Of a DNA stretch of 64,000 bases, positions 1 to 8,943 are shown in pieces. The notes under the pieces are model-generated. The model saw nothing but the letters and a program-made list of their open reading frames with translations, had not been told where the DNA came from and searched no databases. How positions within the stretch are numbered: position 1 is the first letter of the stretch; each line of letters starts with the position of its first letter. A program made the position numbers and the translations under genes. Source of the stretch: Brumimicrobium salinarum (GTDB lineage: Bacteria; Bacteroidota; Bacteroidia; Flavobacteriales_D; Crocinitomicaceae); NCBI RefSeq assembly GCF_002844555.1, contig NZ_PJNI01000002.1, forward strand, positions 1 through 64,000, written 5' to 3'.

Positions 1-23
1 GAGTAAGACGACGCCACTTTTTT

Positions 24-58
24 AAAACCTCATACATTTATTTGTGTGAGGTTTTTTT
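24..58 (+). terminator. Rho-independent terminator at window edge
   Basis: Inverted repeat AAAACCTCATACA / TGTGTGAGGTTTT (one G-U pair) followed by a T run. It probably ends a plus-strand gene lying outside the window. A reading frame finishing with TAA at 23-25 runs into it, but only seven codons are visible, so the gene cannot be named. Confidence 0.7.
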
Positions 59-537
59 AGTTTGTTGAGGTTTGTATCTATTTTTGTTGATGGTACTGTC
101 CATCTGCTGTTGGAAGATATGATGCTTCAAGCTTAAATGTTAATTGTTGGAATAGATGTATGCTTTTTAGTAACCTGTTTATGTCTTGTAAATTTAACTT
201 AACAATTCATTTATTGATAAATATTACTACTATAAGGTTTTATACACGTAAAATTTGAATGTAGTTTGTTGACAGAACAGGATTTGTTGGTCTATTGAAT
301 CCATTCTTTTTTATAGAAGTTTAATCTTTATCTAGCTTTTGATACAGATCTAACTCATTTATACAAAAATTGGTAGCCTACATTAAAACGGTTCATCAAT
401 ATCCTTGTTTTAGGTACATGGTTTGTAACATGTTTATATATTTTAGAATCTAGATATTATTCAGATATACTTTCAACACTATGATAAGCAACAGAAAATA
501 CTTGTATTTGTACACCCTATTCACCCAAGAGATTGAT
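59..537. other. Intergenic gap, nothing recognised
   Basis: AT-rich stretch of about 480 bases between the edge terminator and the 3' end of the minus-strand DUF2797 gene. I see no open frame of useful length, no strong hairpin and no repeat shared with the other gaps of this window. Confidence 0.5.
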
Positions 538-1371
538 TTACTCTATGCTATGTGTAAATTCTACTTGATAACTTGTGTGTCTACGGATATTCATAACCCT
601 GTTGTTATCAAGAATAATATATTGGCCTTTGATTCCTTTTAATTGTCCAGAAATTGTAGGTGATTTGTCAAGATTTATACTATTAATTTTTTGCGGATAT
701 TCCATTACTGGATAACTCAAATCTATAGGTTCGTCATCATCGGTAATGTATTGTGCTATATCATCTGGTAATAATTCTTCCAATTCCCATTTTGCTTCTT
801 CCAGATCAATAGATTCATCTATATCGTTGCGTAGCATTTTTCTCCAATTTGTTTTATCTGTAAACTGAGATTTTAATGCAACCTCAATTACACCAGCTAA
901 GTATCTATTTGGTGTTTCTGCTAATTTAATTGCTTTTACAGCTCCTTGATCTATCCAGCGGGTTGGTATCTGTGTATTTCTTGTAACGCCAACTTTTATT
1001 ACATCACTTGCAGCCAAATAGACAATATGTGGTTGATTATGATGCTTTTCCTCCCATTCAATATCTCTTCCCTTGCCTAGATGTGCTTCACATAACTCGG
1101 GTCGTATAATACATTCTGCTGATTCAGGAGCATTTTTGAAACATGGATAACAAAAGCCTTGATTAAATGAGGTTTTAGTTTTTCTACCACATTTCTTACA
1201 TATTATTGTATTTTGAAATTCAAATTTTATTTCTTGACCAATTAATTTATTTAAAGGAATAGACTGTTGATCTTTTGTTGCAGAATCATAGAAAATAAGC
1301 TCATATTGTATTACACCCGCTACTATTTTAACTGGCATTTTACGTAATTCACCCTTAAAGTTTGCTTTCAT
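538..1371 (-). CDS. DUF2797 domain protein
   Basis: 277 residues, cytoplasmic, function unknown. An N-terminal beta-rich part is followed by two Cys-x2-Cys pairs (C58/C61 and C74/C77), probably a zinc ribbon, with further cysteines at 87 and 94. After that comes a segment containing VYLA and KVGVTR (about residues 115-131) that resembles the core of GIY-YIG-like proteins. The length and cysteine pattern match the DUF2797 family known from Bacteroidota and Actinobacteria. It lies 12 bp downstream of the nucleoside transporter gene on the same strand, so it could be the last gene of that unit. No role can be inferred from the neighbours. Confidence 0.8.
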   Translation of the reverse strand: MKANFKGELRKMPVKIVAGVIQYELIFYDSATKDQQSIPLNKLIGQEIKFEFQNTIICKKCGRKTKTSFNQGFCYPCFKNAPESAECIIRPELCEAHLGKGRDIEWEEKHHNQPHIVYLAASDVIKVGVTRNTQIPTRWIDQGAVKAIKLAETPNRYLAGVIEVALKSQFTDKTNWRKMLRNDIDESIDLEEAKWELEELLPDDIAQYITDDDEPIDLSYPVMEYPQKINSINLDKSPTISGQLKGIKGQYIILDNNRVMNIRRHTSYQVEFTHSIE

Positions 1372-1383
1372 ACCTTAGTCTCA

Positions 1384-3030
1384 TTAAAATAACATTCCAA
1401 CCATTGTCGCTGTTAGCATACATGCCAATGTTCCAGCAATTAAAGATAATACACCATATTTTGCTAAAATAGGTTTTTTACTTGGAGCAAGCGCACCAAT
1501 TCCACCTACTTGAATTCCAATAGAAGCAAAATTGGCAAACCCACAGAGTACATAGGTTCCTATAATCAAAGATTTTCCAGTTATTTCATCTTGTAACTCT
1601 CCTAAATGAGGATATGCGACAAACTCATTAATAATTGTTTTTTCTCCAAGTAGCTGACCAATGATCATTGTATCTTGCCATGGTACTCCCATTAACCAGG
1701 CAACTGGAGCAAGTAGATTTCCAACTATAAATTGAAACGATAATTCAGTATATAAACTTGAATGATTAGCTATAATTTCATTTAAACCGGAATAGTATCC
1801 CAATTTGCCTAACATGAAATTTGCTAATGCAATTAACGAAATAAAAACTATTAGCATGGCAGCTACATTTACAGCTAACTTAAGCCCATCAGTAGTTCCA
1901 TTTGCTATTGCTTCTAATGGATTAACACCTAACTTATCTTTCGGGATGGAGAGATCCTTGTTAATCTCCTCCGTTTCTGGAAGTAATATTTTTGAAAACA
2001 CAATAGCTGCAGGAGCAGACATTAATGAGGCGGTGAGTAAATGTTTCGCAAAAAAGACTTTTTGTTGAGGATCATCACCACCTAAAAACCCAATGTATGC
2101 TGCCAAAACACCACCAGCAATTGTAGCCATTCCTCCAGCCATTAGACATAGAATTTCACTTTGCGTCATTTTACCTAAATACGGCTTCACTAATAAAGGA
2201 GCTTCTGTTTGACCTAAAAATACATTTCCAGCTGCGGATACACTTTCTGCACCTGATAGGCCCATTAATCTTTTCATGACCCATGCCATTCCATAAACTA
2301 CTTTTTGTAATATACCCCAATAGTATAGTAAACTCGATAATGCAGAAAAGAATATAACCGAAGGCAATACCCAAGTCACAAAGTTCTTAACTAAAGGTGA
2401 CATCTCTCCTGTTATGACGCTATTAAAGACGAACATTGCTCCTTCGTGAGCCATATCAACCACTTTCACAAACGCTTGTGAAATAAAATCAAAACCATAC
2501 TCTATGAATGGAACTTTTAAAATTAATAAAGCCAATACAACCTGTAATAAAATACCTTTAAATACTAGTGGCCAATTGATGCGTTTTTTGTTTTTACTTA
2601 GCAGAAAGGCTATGAAAATTAGAGATACAATACCTAATAATCCTCGAAAGATACTACCAAAAGAAAGTGTTGTTTGAAGATTCTTATTTTCTTTTAAATA
2701 TGTAATTCTGTTTTCATTTTGATCTAAGGCAAATTTACCATTTTCCATTGTGAGAATAGGAAACAGCTCCGTTGTAGATGCTGAGTCACCTTCACTCTTT
2801 AAAATGAGTGTATTGTCTTCTATCAAATAATTACCTTCTTTTTGCCGTGTTAAGATGGTGTCATTTGTTTTAAAGGTTCCATCTTGATTTAGTTGCAGTG
2901 TAAACTTCCTTCTAAACCATTCTTGGTTTTCATTATTTTTATCAACTTCTTGTGCATTTATTTGTATAAATACAGTGAGAAGTCCTATCAGTAGAAGAAT
3001 AAATTTAGGAAGTACGTTTGTTAATTTCAT
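1384..3030 (-). CDS. CNT family nucleoside:cation symporter with periplasmic extension
   Basis: 548 residues. From about residue 125 this is a concentrative nucleoside transporter (NupC type): many membrane segments and the motifs GNVFLGQTEAPLL and GGMATIAGG. It should import nucleosides with Na+ or H+. Residues 1-25 look like a signal sequence or anchor ending in INAQ. Residues 30-110 form a small beta-rich, lipocalin-like domain (DGTFKTND, EGNYLIEDNTLIL) expected in the periplasm; such N-terminal extensions occur on Bacteroidota CNT proteins. The start codon lies inside the end of the upstream bifunctional nuclease gene (26-bp overlap), which suggests translational coupling. Confidence 0.9.
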   Translation of the reverse strand: MKLTNVLPKFILLLIGLLTVFIQINAQEVDKNNENQEWFRRKFTLQLNQDGTFKTNDTILTRQKEGNYLIEDNTLILKSEGDSASTTELFPILTMENGKFALDQNENRITYLKENKNLQTTLSFGSIFRGLLGIVSLIFIAFLLSKNKKRINWPLVFKGILLQVVLALLILKVPFIEYGFDFISQAFVKVVDMAHEGAMFVFNSVITGEMSPLVKNFVTWVLPSVIFFSALSSLLYYWGILQKVVYGMAWVMKRLMGLSGAESVSAAGNVFLGQTEAPLLVKPYLGKMTQSEILCLMAGGMATIAGGVLAAYIGFLGGDDPQQKVFFAKHLLTASLMSAPAAIVFSKILLPETEEINKDLSIPKDKLGVNPLEAIANGTTDGLKLAVNVAAMLIVFISLIALANFMLGKLGYYSGLNEIIANHSSLYTELSFQFIVGNLLAPVAWLMGVPWQDTMIIGQLLGEKTIINEFVAYPHLGELQDEITGKSLIIGTYVLCGFANFASIGIQVGGIGALAPSKKPILAKYGVLSLIAGTLACMLTATMVGMLF

Positions 3031-3610
3031 CTCTTATTTTTGATGCTAACTCATAATTTTCATTTTCGACTGCTCCGTCTAATTTTTGTTCCAACTCTTT
3101 TACGGTAAGTTTAGACAAACTATCACCTTTCTTCTCCTCAGAAATAGGTTTTGTGTCTTCACTTGGAATGGGAGCGCCTAAATTACCCTCTTCGTCTTCT
3201 GGATTAATTTGAATACCTGCAGATTTTAAAATCGATTCATAAGTAAAAACATCACATTTAAACCTAACAGCAAGCGCTATTGCATCAGATGTTCGAGCGT
3301 CTATTTCGATTTCCTTTCCGTCTTGTTCACAAATTAATTGAGAGAAGAATATTCCTTCTTTGAGGTTATAAATAATCACTTCTTTCAATTTTATTTTGTA
3401 AGCATCAGCAAAACTTTTAAAAAGATCGTGCGTAAGTGGGCGAGAAGGTACCATATTTTCAAGCTCTATGGCAATTGCTTGTGCTTCAAATCCACCAATA
3501 ATGATTGGTAATCTACGTTTACCGTTTAATTCTGAAAGCACTAAAGCATACGCGCCAGATTGGGTTTGACTGTATGATAAACCTATAATTTCAAGTTTTA
3601 CTTTTTCCAT
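3005..3610 (-). CDS. Bifunctional nuclease family protein (DUF151) with UVR tail
   Basis: 201 residues when started at the Met at 3610. The frame runs 13 codons further upstream (to 3649), but family alignment begins near MEKVKLEIIGLSYSQ, so the inner Met is preferred. Residues 1-130 are the DUF151 domain (RRLPIIIGGFEAQAIA, ARTSDAIALAVR), related to plant bifunctional nuclease. Residues about 165-198 are a UVR-type helical hairpin (LEQKLDGAVENENYELA). A low-complexity linker with IPSEDTKPISEEKK joins the two. Bacteroidota proteins commonly have this arrangement. The in vivo substrate is not known. Confidence 0.88.
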   Translation of the reverse strand: MEKVKLEIIGLSYSQTQSGAYALVLSELNGKRRLPIIIGGFEAQAIAIELENMVPSRPLTHDLFKSFADAYKIKLKEVIIYNLKEGIFFSQLICEQDGKEIEIDARTSDAIALAVRFKCDVFTYESILKSAGIQINPEDEEGNLGAPIPSEDTKPISEEKKGDSLSKLTVKELEQKLDGAVENENYELASKIRDEINKRTS

Positions 3611-3650
3611 AAGTGGCGAAAGTTCATTTTTTGAATAATTTAATAACAAA

Positions 3651-3674
3651 TTAGGGAAGCATTCGCCTCCCTAA
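3651..3674 (-). terminator. Terminator of etfBA
   Basis: Inverted repeat TTAGGGA...TCCCTAA just downstream of etfA on the minus strand, followed on that strand by a T-rich stretch. It separates etfBA from the nuclease gene. Confidence 0.6.
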
Positions 3675-3712
3675 TATGAATATTCGTAAAAATAATATTA
3701 ATTATTGAATGT

Positions 3713-4654
3713 TTAGTTCGAAGCTTTGAATTTTTTTACCGCTTCTGTTAATTTCGGTAAAACTTCAAAAGCATCTCCAACGACTCCATAGTCGGCAGCT
3801 TTAAAGAATGGTGCTTCCTCATCTGTGTTTATTACTACAATAACTTTTGATCTGTTAACACCAGCTAAATGCTGAATAGCTCCAGAAATACCTGCTGCTA
3901 TGTATAGGTTTGGACTAATTGCTACACCCGTTTGGCCTACATGCTCGTGGTGAGGACGCCAGTCTGAATCAGCAACTGGACGTGAACAAGCTGTTCCTGC
4001 GCCTAACGCCTCAGCAAGATCTGTAATTAAATTCCAGTTTTCAGGACCCTTCAATCCACGTCCTCCAGAAACAACGAGTTCAGCTTCTGGAAGTGGAATA
4101 TCTCCTTCAGGCTTCTTAATGTCTTTCACTTTAACTTTAGTTTCACCTGCATTTCCTGAAAACTCTTCAACATTTGCTTCGCTTCCAGATGCTTCAGGTT
4201 GAATGGAGTTTGGCAATAAAGCGATAATTTGTTTTTCTGTATTTACTTTTACAAATCCATGCGCCTTTCCTGAGAAAACATTTACTGCTACAGTTCCGTC
4301 CTCCTTTGGAACATCTGTTGCTCCTGCAACAAGGCCTGCATTTAATTTAACAGATAGACGTGGTGCAACTGCTTTACCAATTAAATCATTTGAAAATACA
4401 ATTGTTTTCGCTCCTGTCGACTCAGCAGCTGTTGCAACCATTCGTGTAATTTGTTGCTCATCAATACCTTCAAAGGATCGGTCAACAAGAACTTTGTTTG
4501 CACCATATTTACCTAGTTCGGCAAGCATGGTATCGTCTGCTTTACCGTTTGTAACGACTGTTACATCACCAATTTTACTTGCATAGGTTACAGCTTCAAA
4601 AGCATTCTTTGCAATTTTATCACTGTTACTATTTATATATACTAATACTGACAT
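3713..4654 (-). CDS. etfA: Electron transfer flavoprotein subunit alpha
   Basis: 313 residues, normal length. The C-terminal FAD-binding domain is plain: VVSGGRGLKGPENW, ACSRPVADSDWRPHHEHVGQTG, then YIAAGISGAIQHLAG and INTDEEAPFF. With EtfB it forms the soluble heterodimer that takes electrons from acyl-CoA and related dehydrogenases and passes them to ETF:quinone oxidoreductase. It lies 24 bp downstream of etfB and is followed by a terminator, so the two form a two-gene operon. Confidence 0.96.
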   Translation of the reverse strand: MSVLVYINSNSDKIAKNAFEAVTYASKIGDVTVVTNGKADDTMLAELGKYGANKVLVDRSFEGIDEQQITRMVATAAESTGAKTIVFSNDLIGKAVAPRLSVKLNAGLVAGATDVPKEDGTVAVNVFSGKAHGFVKVNTEKQIIALLPNSIQPEASGSEANVEEFSGNAGETKVKVKDIKKPEGDIPLPEAELVVSGGRGLKGPENWNLITDLAEALGAGTACSRPVADSDWRPHHEHVGQTGVAISPNLYIAAGISGAIQHLAGVNRSKVIVVINTDEEAPFFKAADYGVVGDAFEVLPKLTEAVKKFKASN

Positions 4655-4678
4655 GTTTTTTTAATTTTTTGGAAGTGT

Positions 4679-5419
4679 TTATATTACTTTTGCTTCATTG
4701 TGCAACAATTCAACCAATTCATCCATATTATTTGGATCAATTAATTTAACTGCAGATTTTGGTGCTGGTAGCGCGTATTTAACAAATGTTGTTTGTAAAG
4801 CAGCTCCAGATGCATCTACCACTTTTAATGGTTTTTTACGTGCAGCCATAATTCCTCGCATATTTGGTATACGTTGTTCAGCCATACCTTTAGCACAACT
4901 TACAACTAAAGGTAGATCAGCTTCGACAGTTTGAACTCCACCAATTATTTCTTTATCTAAAGTAGCTGTATTACCGTCAACTTCCATGCTTTCTGCTAAT
5001 GAAATGAATGGCATATCCAAATGCTCAGCAATCATTCCGCCAACTTGAGATCCGTTGTAATCAATGGTTTCTTTACCTAAAAGTACGAGATCGTATCCTT
5101 CTGATTTTGCGTAATTAGAAATTTCTGCTGCTACTTGACCTGCGTCTTCTGCTTTCACATCTATTCTTACAGCATCATCAGCACCAATAGCTAACGCCTT
5201 ACGAATTGTTGCATCATCCTCTGCGGTTCCTACAGTTACTGTAGTCACACTTCCTCCATGTGCTTCCTTTAATTCAATTCCTTTTACTAAAGCATACCAT
5301 TCATCGTAAGGATTAACGATATATTTAACGCCACTTTCATCAAATTTAGTATCACCATCAGTGAATGAGATTTTTGTGGTTGTATCAGGTGCTTTACTTA
5401 TACAAACAAGTATTTTCAT
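4679..5419 (-). CDS. etfB: Electron transfer flavoprotein subunit beta
   Basis: 246 residues. N-terminal MKILVCISKAPDTT and the AMP-binding region (LLGKETIDYNGSQVGGMIAEHL) followed by AKGMAEQRIPNMRGIMAARKKP, the ETF-beta signature, are all present. It is the first gene of etfBA. A TATTTTTG -7 element lies at 5449-5456 (minus strand), giving a leader of about 25 nt; no good -33 element was found at the usual distance. Confidence 0.96.
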   Translation of the reverse strand: MKILVCISKAPDTTTKISFTDGDTKFDESGVKYIVNPYDEWYALVKGIELKEAHGGSVTTVTVGTAEDDATIRKALAIGADDAVRIDVKAEDAGQVAAEISNYAKSEGYDLVLLGKETIDYNGSQVGGMIAEHLDMPFISLAESMEVDGNTATLDKEIIGGVQTVEADLPLVVSCAKGMAEQRIPNMRGIMAARKKPLKVVDASGAALQTTFVKYALPAPKSAVKLIDPNNMDELVELLHNEAKVI

Positions 5420-5620
5420 ATCTATATTTTTTATTTTTTAGTCTTTTACAAAAATATAAAAAGATTCCTCTTAACCATGATTTTTTACAAGGTATGCATA
5501 GTAATTTTGATTTATTGTCTTTTTTCTGTTGAAAAAACTCTAAAAAGATGAATTATTTAATCAAATGCTTATCCTTTATTCTGATTCTTTTTATTATTTG
5601 ATGATATATAGTTCTAATGG

Positions 5621-5848
5621 GTTACCAAGATAGAGTGGTAATCACTAATTCTAACGGTGTTTTTTTTAAATTTTCAAGCGAGAATTGTTTCAACTAATCT
5701 TATAAAGTTAATTTAATAAAAAAGAAAAAGGGATTCCTCAGTTTACAGTTAAGTCTTTGGGGTAAAATACCTGTCATTCCAATGGAGTCCCGAGCACTCG
5801 GGACGACGAGGAATCTTTTTTTTAATGATAACGACCTATCTTGGTAAC
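5621..5848. repeat. 228-bp element bounded by 13-bp inverted repeats
   Basis: GTTACCAAGATAG at 5621-5633 recurs as its exact complement CTATCTTGGTAAC at 5836-5848. The interior holds another inverted pair (GATTCCTC / GAGGAATC) and the hairpin repeat at 5771-5820. No open reading frame is present. The form is that of a MITE or a decayed mobile element, but no target-site duplication is obvious. Confidence 0.45.
5771..5820 (+). repeat. Dispersed hairpin repeat, copy C
   Basis: About 50 bp beginning CTGTCATTCC and ending GAGGAATCTTTTT, with a central hairpin GTCCCGAG / CTCGGGAC (5787-5794 and 5797-5804). Two related copies lie at 47799-47849 and 47926-47973. Confidence 0.65.
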
Positions 5849-5913
5849 TCAATAGCTTTGTTTTTTTGCTAATGTGGTTTTATCAAAAATTAAGTAGAAT
5901 TAATTTCTCTTTC

Positions 5914-6150
5914 TTAAAGAGACCAACTTAAACCCATCGAAAAAGTAGTGTAATCTGGACCTTTATTGGATTCGAATAATCCATTTAATCCGTAATTTGC
6001 GTAAACACTAAAGTTTCTACGTCCAATTCTTACACTTCCATCTACTTGGAAAGGATTCAAATGATAATGACCTTTTTCAATGTCTGTCATATTCAAATCA
6101 TTTTCTGAAAAAGAAATAAAAAAATGTACGTAGTTCTATAAATTAATTTC
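5914..6150 (-). pseudogene. Remnant of an outer-membrane beta-barrel protein
   Basis: The last ~60 codons of a barrel protein: alternating pattern (SVRIGRRNFSVYANYG, YTTFSMGLSWSL), with an aromatic/leucine C-terminus typical of OmpA/PorT-like barrels that use the BAM machine. Upstream the frame continues only about 15 codons (YVHFFISFSENDL) before a TAG near 6145, and there is no signal peptide or ATG start in reach. The rest of the gene is gone, so this is a 3' fragment. It sits between the mini-element at 5621-5848 and the 3D-domain gene. Confidence 0.55.
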
Positions 6151-6281
6151 ATCAAAAAGAAGGGACTGAGAATTCAAAACTAACTTTTTCATCTGAAACA
6201 ATGATTGTTACCAATTCAGAAGGTAATTCAGCGTCGATTTCAGGTATGAATAACTATCAATTCTCAATTATTCCAACGTGT

Positions 6282-6686
6282 CTACGTATATTTTAACTGT
6301 TTTTTTCCCCATTCACGGGCTTTTTCAACGTTTACGCCCATGTAAATATCGATTTTATTTTTCCAACGGCGGTTCATTTTGTCTTTTACAAGGTAGTAAC
6401 CGTCTAGGCCTTCAATTTTAATGCGGGTATTGTGGTCAAGTCCCATTCCAATTAAATCTCTAGACACAGCAATTGTTTTCATGCCTGGTTTTAAGGTGTC
6501 TCCCCAAGCTGCAAGTGCTGGATTTCCACTAGTTTGATGATGAAGAGAATTGTAGGCTGATGCTGTAACTGACATTTCTTTCCACTTGCTGTATTCTGGA
6601 ATCACACGGACGGGTTTTGCCTCGTTAACACATGCAGTGAGCAGTAGAATGGAGAAAAATAAAAGTAACAATCTGTAATGAATCAT
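6282..6686 (-). CDS. 3D-domain lipoprotein
   Basis: 134 residues. Lipobox LLTAC with the lipidated Cys at 19 predicts an envelope lipoprotein. The rest is a 3D (Asp-Asp-Asp) domain: TASAYNS, then AAWGDTLKPGMKTIAVSRDLIGMGL, then YLVKDKMNRRWKNKIDIYMG. This is the double-psi barrel found in MltA-type lytic transglycosylases and Rpf/YabE-like cell-wall enzymes. On its own it suggests peptidoglycan binding or cleavage, but it is smaller than characterised enzymes and the substrate is not known. Confidence 0.82.
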   Translation of the reverse strand: MIHYRLLLLFFSILLLTACVNEAKPVRVIPEYSKWKEMSVTASAYNSLHHQTSGNPALAAWGDTLKPGMKTIAVSRDLIGMGLDHNTRIKIEGLDGYYLVKDKMNRRWKNKIDIYMGVNVEKAREWGKKQLKYT

Positions 6687-6876
6687 AAAAACCGTTTTAT
6701 ACCGAAATTAATATTCAGTTGGAATCTAATAGTTTAATAAATTCTGACGGAAAAACAATGGCTGTATTAAATTACATATTAGGAATTATGAATTTCGAAT
6801 TGAAGAATTAAAAGTACACAATTCATAATCATTAATCGATAATCCAATTAACCAATTAAAAATTAATAAATAACCA

Positions 6877-8538
6877 TTACAACTTGTATTCCGAAAGCGG
6901 TTTTGGAAAATCCTCTGGATTAGCAGCCAAGTGATATCTTGGATCATCAATGTCTTCAATAATTACTTCCTTGAATTTCGGACTCGCTTTATACATCAGC
7001 TGTTTACAATCTTGACTGAGGTGTTTTAAATGAATCGTTTTTCCTGCTTTTTCATATTTCTCAACGATGTTGAATAAAGCTTCCAAAGCAGAATGATCGC
7101 TGATACGGGACTCTACAAAATCGATTTCTACTTTTTCTGGATCATTTTTGACATCAAACTTATCGTTGAAAGCTTGAATGGAACCAAAAAATAAAGGTCC
7201 CCAAATTTCATATACTTTCGTTCCGTCTGCTTTAAATCTCTTTCTTGCACGAATTCGTTTAGCATTTTCCCAAGCGAACGATAAAGCGGAAATAATAACA
7301 CCTACAAATACCGCAATCGCTAAGTCGAATATTACTGTTACAGCTGATACAATGATTAAAACCACTGCGTCAGACTTTGGTATTTTCTTTAAAATTCTAA
7401 AGCTTGACCAAGCAAAAGTTTGAATTACCATCACAAACATTACCCCAACCAAAGCTGCGATTGGCACTTGTTCGATGAGTTTGTCGGTAAACAAAATAAA
7501 GGTAAGTAAAGTTAAGGCCATCATTATTCCAGACAATCTACCACGACCGCCATTGTTGATGTTAATAACAGTTTGTCCAATCATTCCACAACCTCCAGTT
7601 CCTCCGAAAAGTCCAGACATGATGTTTCCTGTTCCTTGAGCAATACATTCTTGGTCTCCGTTTCCTCGTGTTTCTGTGACTTCATCCACCAAATTCATGG
7701 TCATTAAGGATTCAATTAATCCCACAGATGCCGCTAAAAATGCATAAGGAAGTATGAATTTCAAGGTATCGAGGTTAAGCGGTAAATTTTGCCATAATTC
7801 TAAATTTGGTGTTGGAATTTCACCTTTTAAGCCTGTTCCACCACCTTCTCTAATGTAAGAACCCACCGTTGAAACATCTAAATCGAAACCAACAACAATT
7901 AAAGTTGTGACTAAAATTGCAGTTAAAGCTGCGGGAACTTTTTTCGTTAATTTAGGCAGAAACCAAATGATAGCCATTGTAACAAGAACTAAAGCAATCA
8001 TAATATAAAGCTCTGTTCCCTGCATAAAGGTACTGATGTACTCTGTAGCGCCGCTATCTGTTACAACGGGTGATTTGTGCGAGAACATTTTGACTTGAGC
8101 CCAAAAGATAACAATGGCCAAACCATTCACAAATCCTAACATTACGGGATGGGGAATTAATCTCACAAAACGCCCAAGTTTAAAAACACCCGCAAGTACT
8201 TGAATAATTCCCATTAAAATAACACAGGCCATTAAATAAAAGAATCCCATGTTTTCAATGGGCTGATCCATGAGCATACCTTTGGTGTGACCTTCCGCAA
8301 TCATAGAAACAAAAATAACTGCAACGGCTCCAGCAGCACCAGAAATTAATCCAGGTCTTCCACCTAGAATAGCGGCAACTAATCCCACAACAAAAGCTCC
8401 AGTTAGTGCCATTAGCGGATCAATTTGAGCAACAAAAGCAAAGGCTACAACCTCTGGAATCATTGCCAAAGATACCGTTATACCACTAAAGATATCATTC
8501 TTTGGATTATGAGAAAACTTTCTAAAAAATTGCGTCAT
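6877..8538 (-). CDS. SulP family anion transporter with STAS domain
   Basis: 553 residues. An N-terminal membrane domain with the SulP signatures (GITVSLAMIPEVVAFAF, RPGLISGAAGAVAVI, GGTGGCGMIGQTVININNGG) is followed by a cytoplasmic STAS domain at about 455-530 (KVEIDFVESRISDHSALEAL). It should carry sulfate, bicarbonate or another inorganic anion; the sequence does not decide which. It is monocistronic, with its own predicted promoter at 8558-8588. Confidence 0.92.
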   Translation of the reverse strand: MTQFFRKFSHNPKNDIFSGITVSLAMIPEVVAFAFVAQIDPLMALTGAFVVGLVAAILGGRPGLISGAAGAVAVIFVSMIAEGHTKGMLMDQPIENMGFFYLMACVILMGIIQVLAGVFKLGRFVRLIPHPVMLGFVNGLAIVIFWAQVKMFSHKSPVVTDSGATEYISTFMQGTELYIMIALVLVTMAIIWFLPKLTKKVPAALTAILVTTLIVVGFDLDVSTVGSYIREGGGTGLKGEIPTPNLELWQNLPLNLDTLKFILPYAFLAASVGLIESLMTMNLVDEVTETRGNGDQECIAQGTGNIMSGLFGGTGGCGMIGQTVININNGGRGRLSGIMMALTLLTFILFTDKLIEQVPIAALVGVMFVMVIQTFAWSSFRILKKIPKSDAVVLIIVSAVTVIFDLAIAVFVGVIISALSFAWENAKRIRARKRFKADGTKVYEIWGPLFFGSIQAFNDKFDVKNDPEKVEIDFVESRISDHSALEALFNIVEKYEKAGKTIHLKHLSQDCKQLMYKASPKFKEVIIEDIDDPRYHLAANPEDFPKPLSEYKL

Positions 8539-8557
8539 TGTCTTAATTTTGAGGGCG

Positions 8558-8588
8558 CAAAAATAGTGTTATTATCGTCAACCGCAAA
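8558..8588 (-). promoter_or_regulatory. Bacteroidota-type promoter of the SulP gene
   Basis: Read on the minus strand: TTTG at 8588-8585, 19 nt spacer, TATTTTTG at 8565-8558. This matches TTTG-N19..21-TAnnTTTG. It lies 19 nt upstream of the start codon. Confidence 0.6.
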
Positions 8589-8897
8589 GTATTGAGTTGT
8601 TTTATAGGTTAAGAATAACTTTTCCCTAATTTATAGTTTCTTTCAAATCAAACTTTCCATTATTACTCTTCACTCTTCTGATTATTTTTTTCAAACTCTT
8701 AGGAGCTATTTTGCTTGTTTATCTGGCAAGAAAGTAACCACATTAAATGTGTTTTTGATAAATCAATACCCATAAATTTAAGGAGTACAAATTGTTGGTT
8801 TTATGCCCTGAAGTTCCCTAATTTGTTAGATTTTCTGTTTTTTATAGAAGTATGAGTAATTATGAAATAATTTAGGTGCTAGAAAAAGTAGGGTATA
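8589..8897. other. Intergenic gap
   Basis: Between the SulP promoter and the peroxiredoxin terminator. No credible gene and no repeat shared with other gaps were seen. Confidence 0.4.
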
Positions 8898-8927
8898 AAA
8901 AAAGCCTTCAATAGGGAAGGCTTTTTT
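8898..8927 (-). terminator. Terminator of the peroxiredoxin gene
   Basis: Stem AAAAAAGCCTTC / GAAGGCTTTTTT with a 6-nt loop, 16 bp past the stop codon. The A/T flanks allow it to work in both directions. Confidence 0.85.
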
Positions 8928-8943
8928 CAAGATTTTGTAATTT

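Noticed and set aside
1-16. Possible tRNA 3' end (…GCCA) at the window edge
   Set aside because: The base that should be the conserved C of the T-arm is G, and the rest of the gene lies outside the window.
6147-6296. Short plus-strand frame reading KLTFSSETMIVTNSEG...
   Set aside because: It looks like part of a beta-sandwich secreted protein, but it has no start, is under 50 codons and overlaps the end of the 3D-domain gene. Too little to call even as a remnant.
8640-8745. Short hydrophobic frame (…LLGAILLVYLARK) upstream of the SulP gene
   Set aside because: It has no start codon and no family resemblance; chance frames of this size are common in AT-rich gaps.
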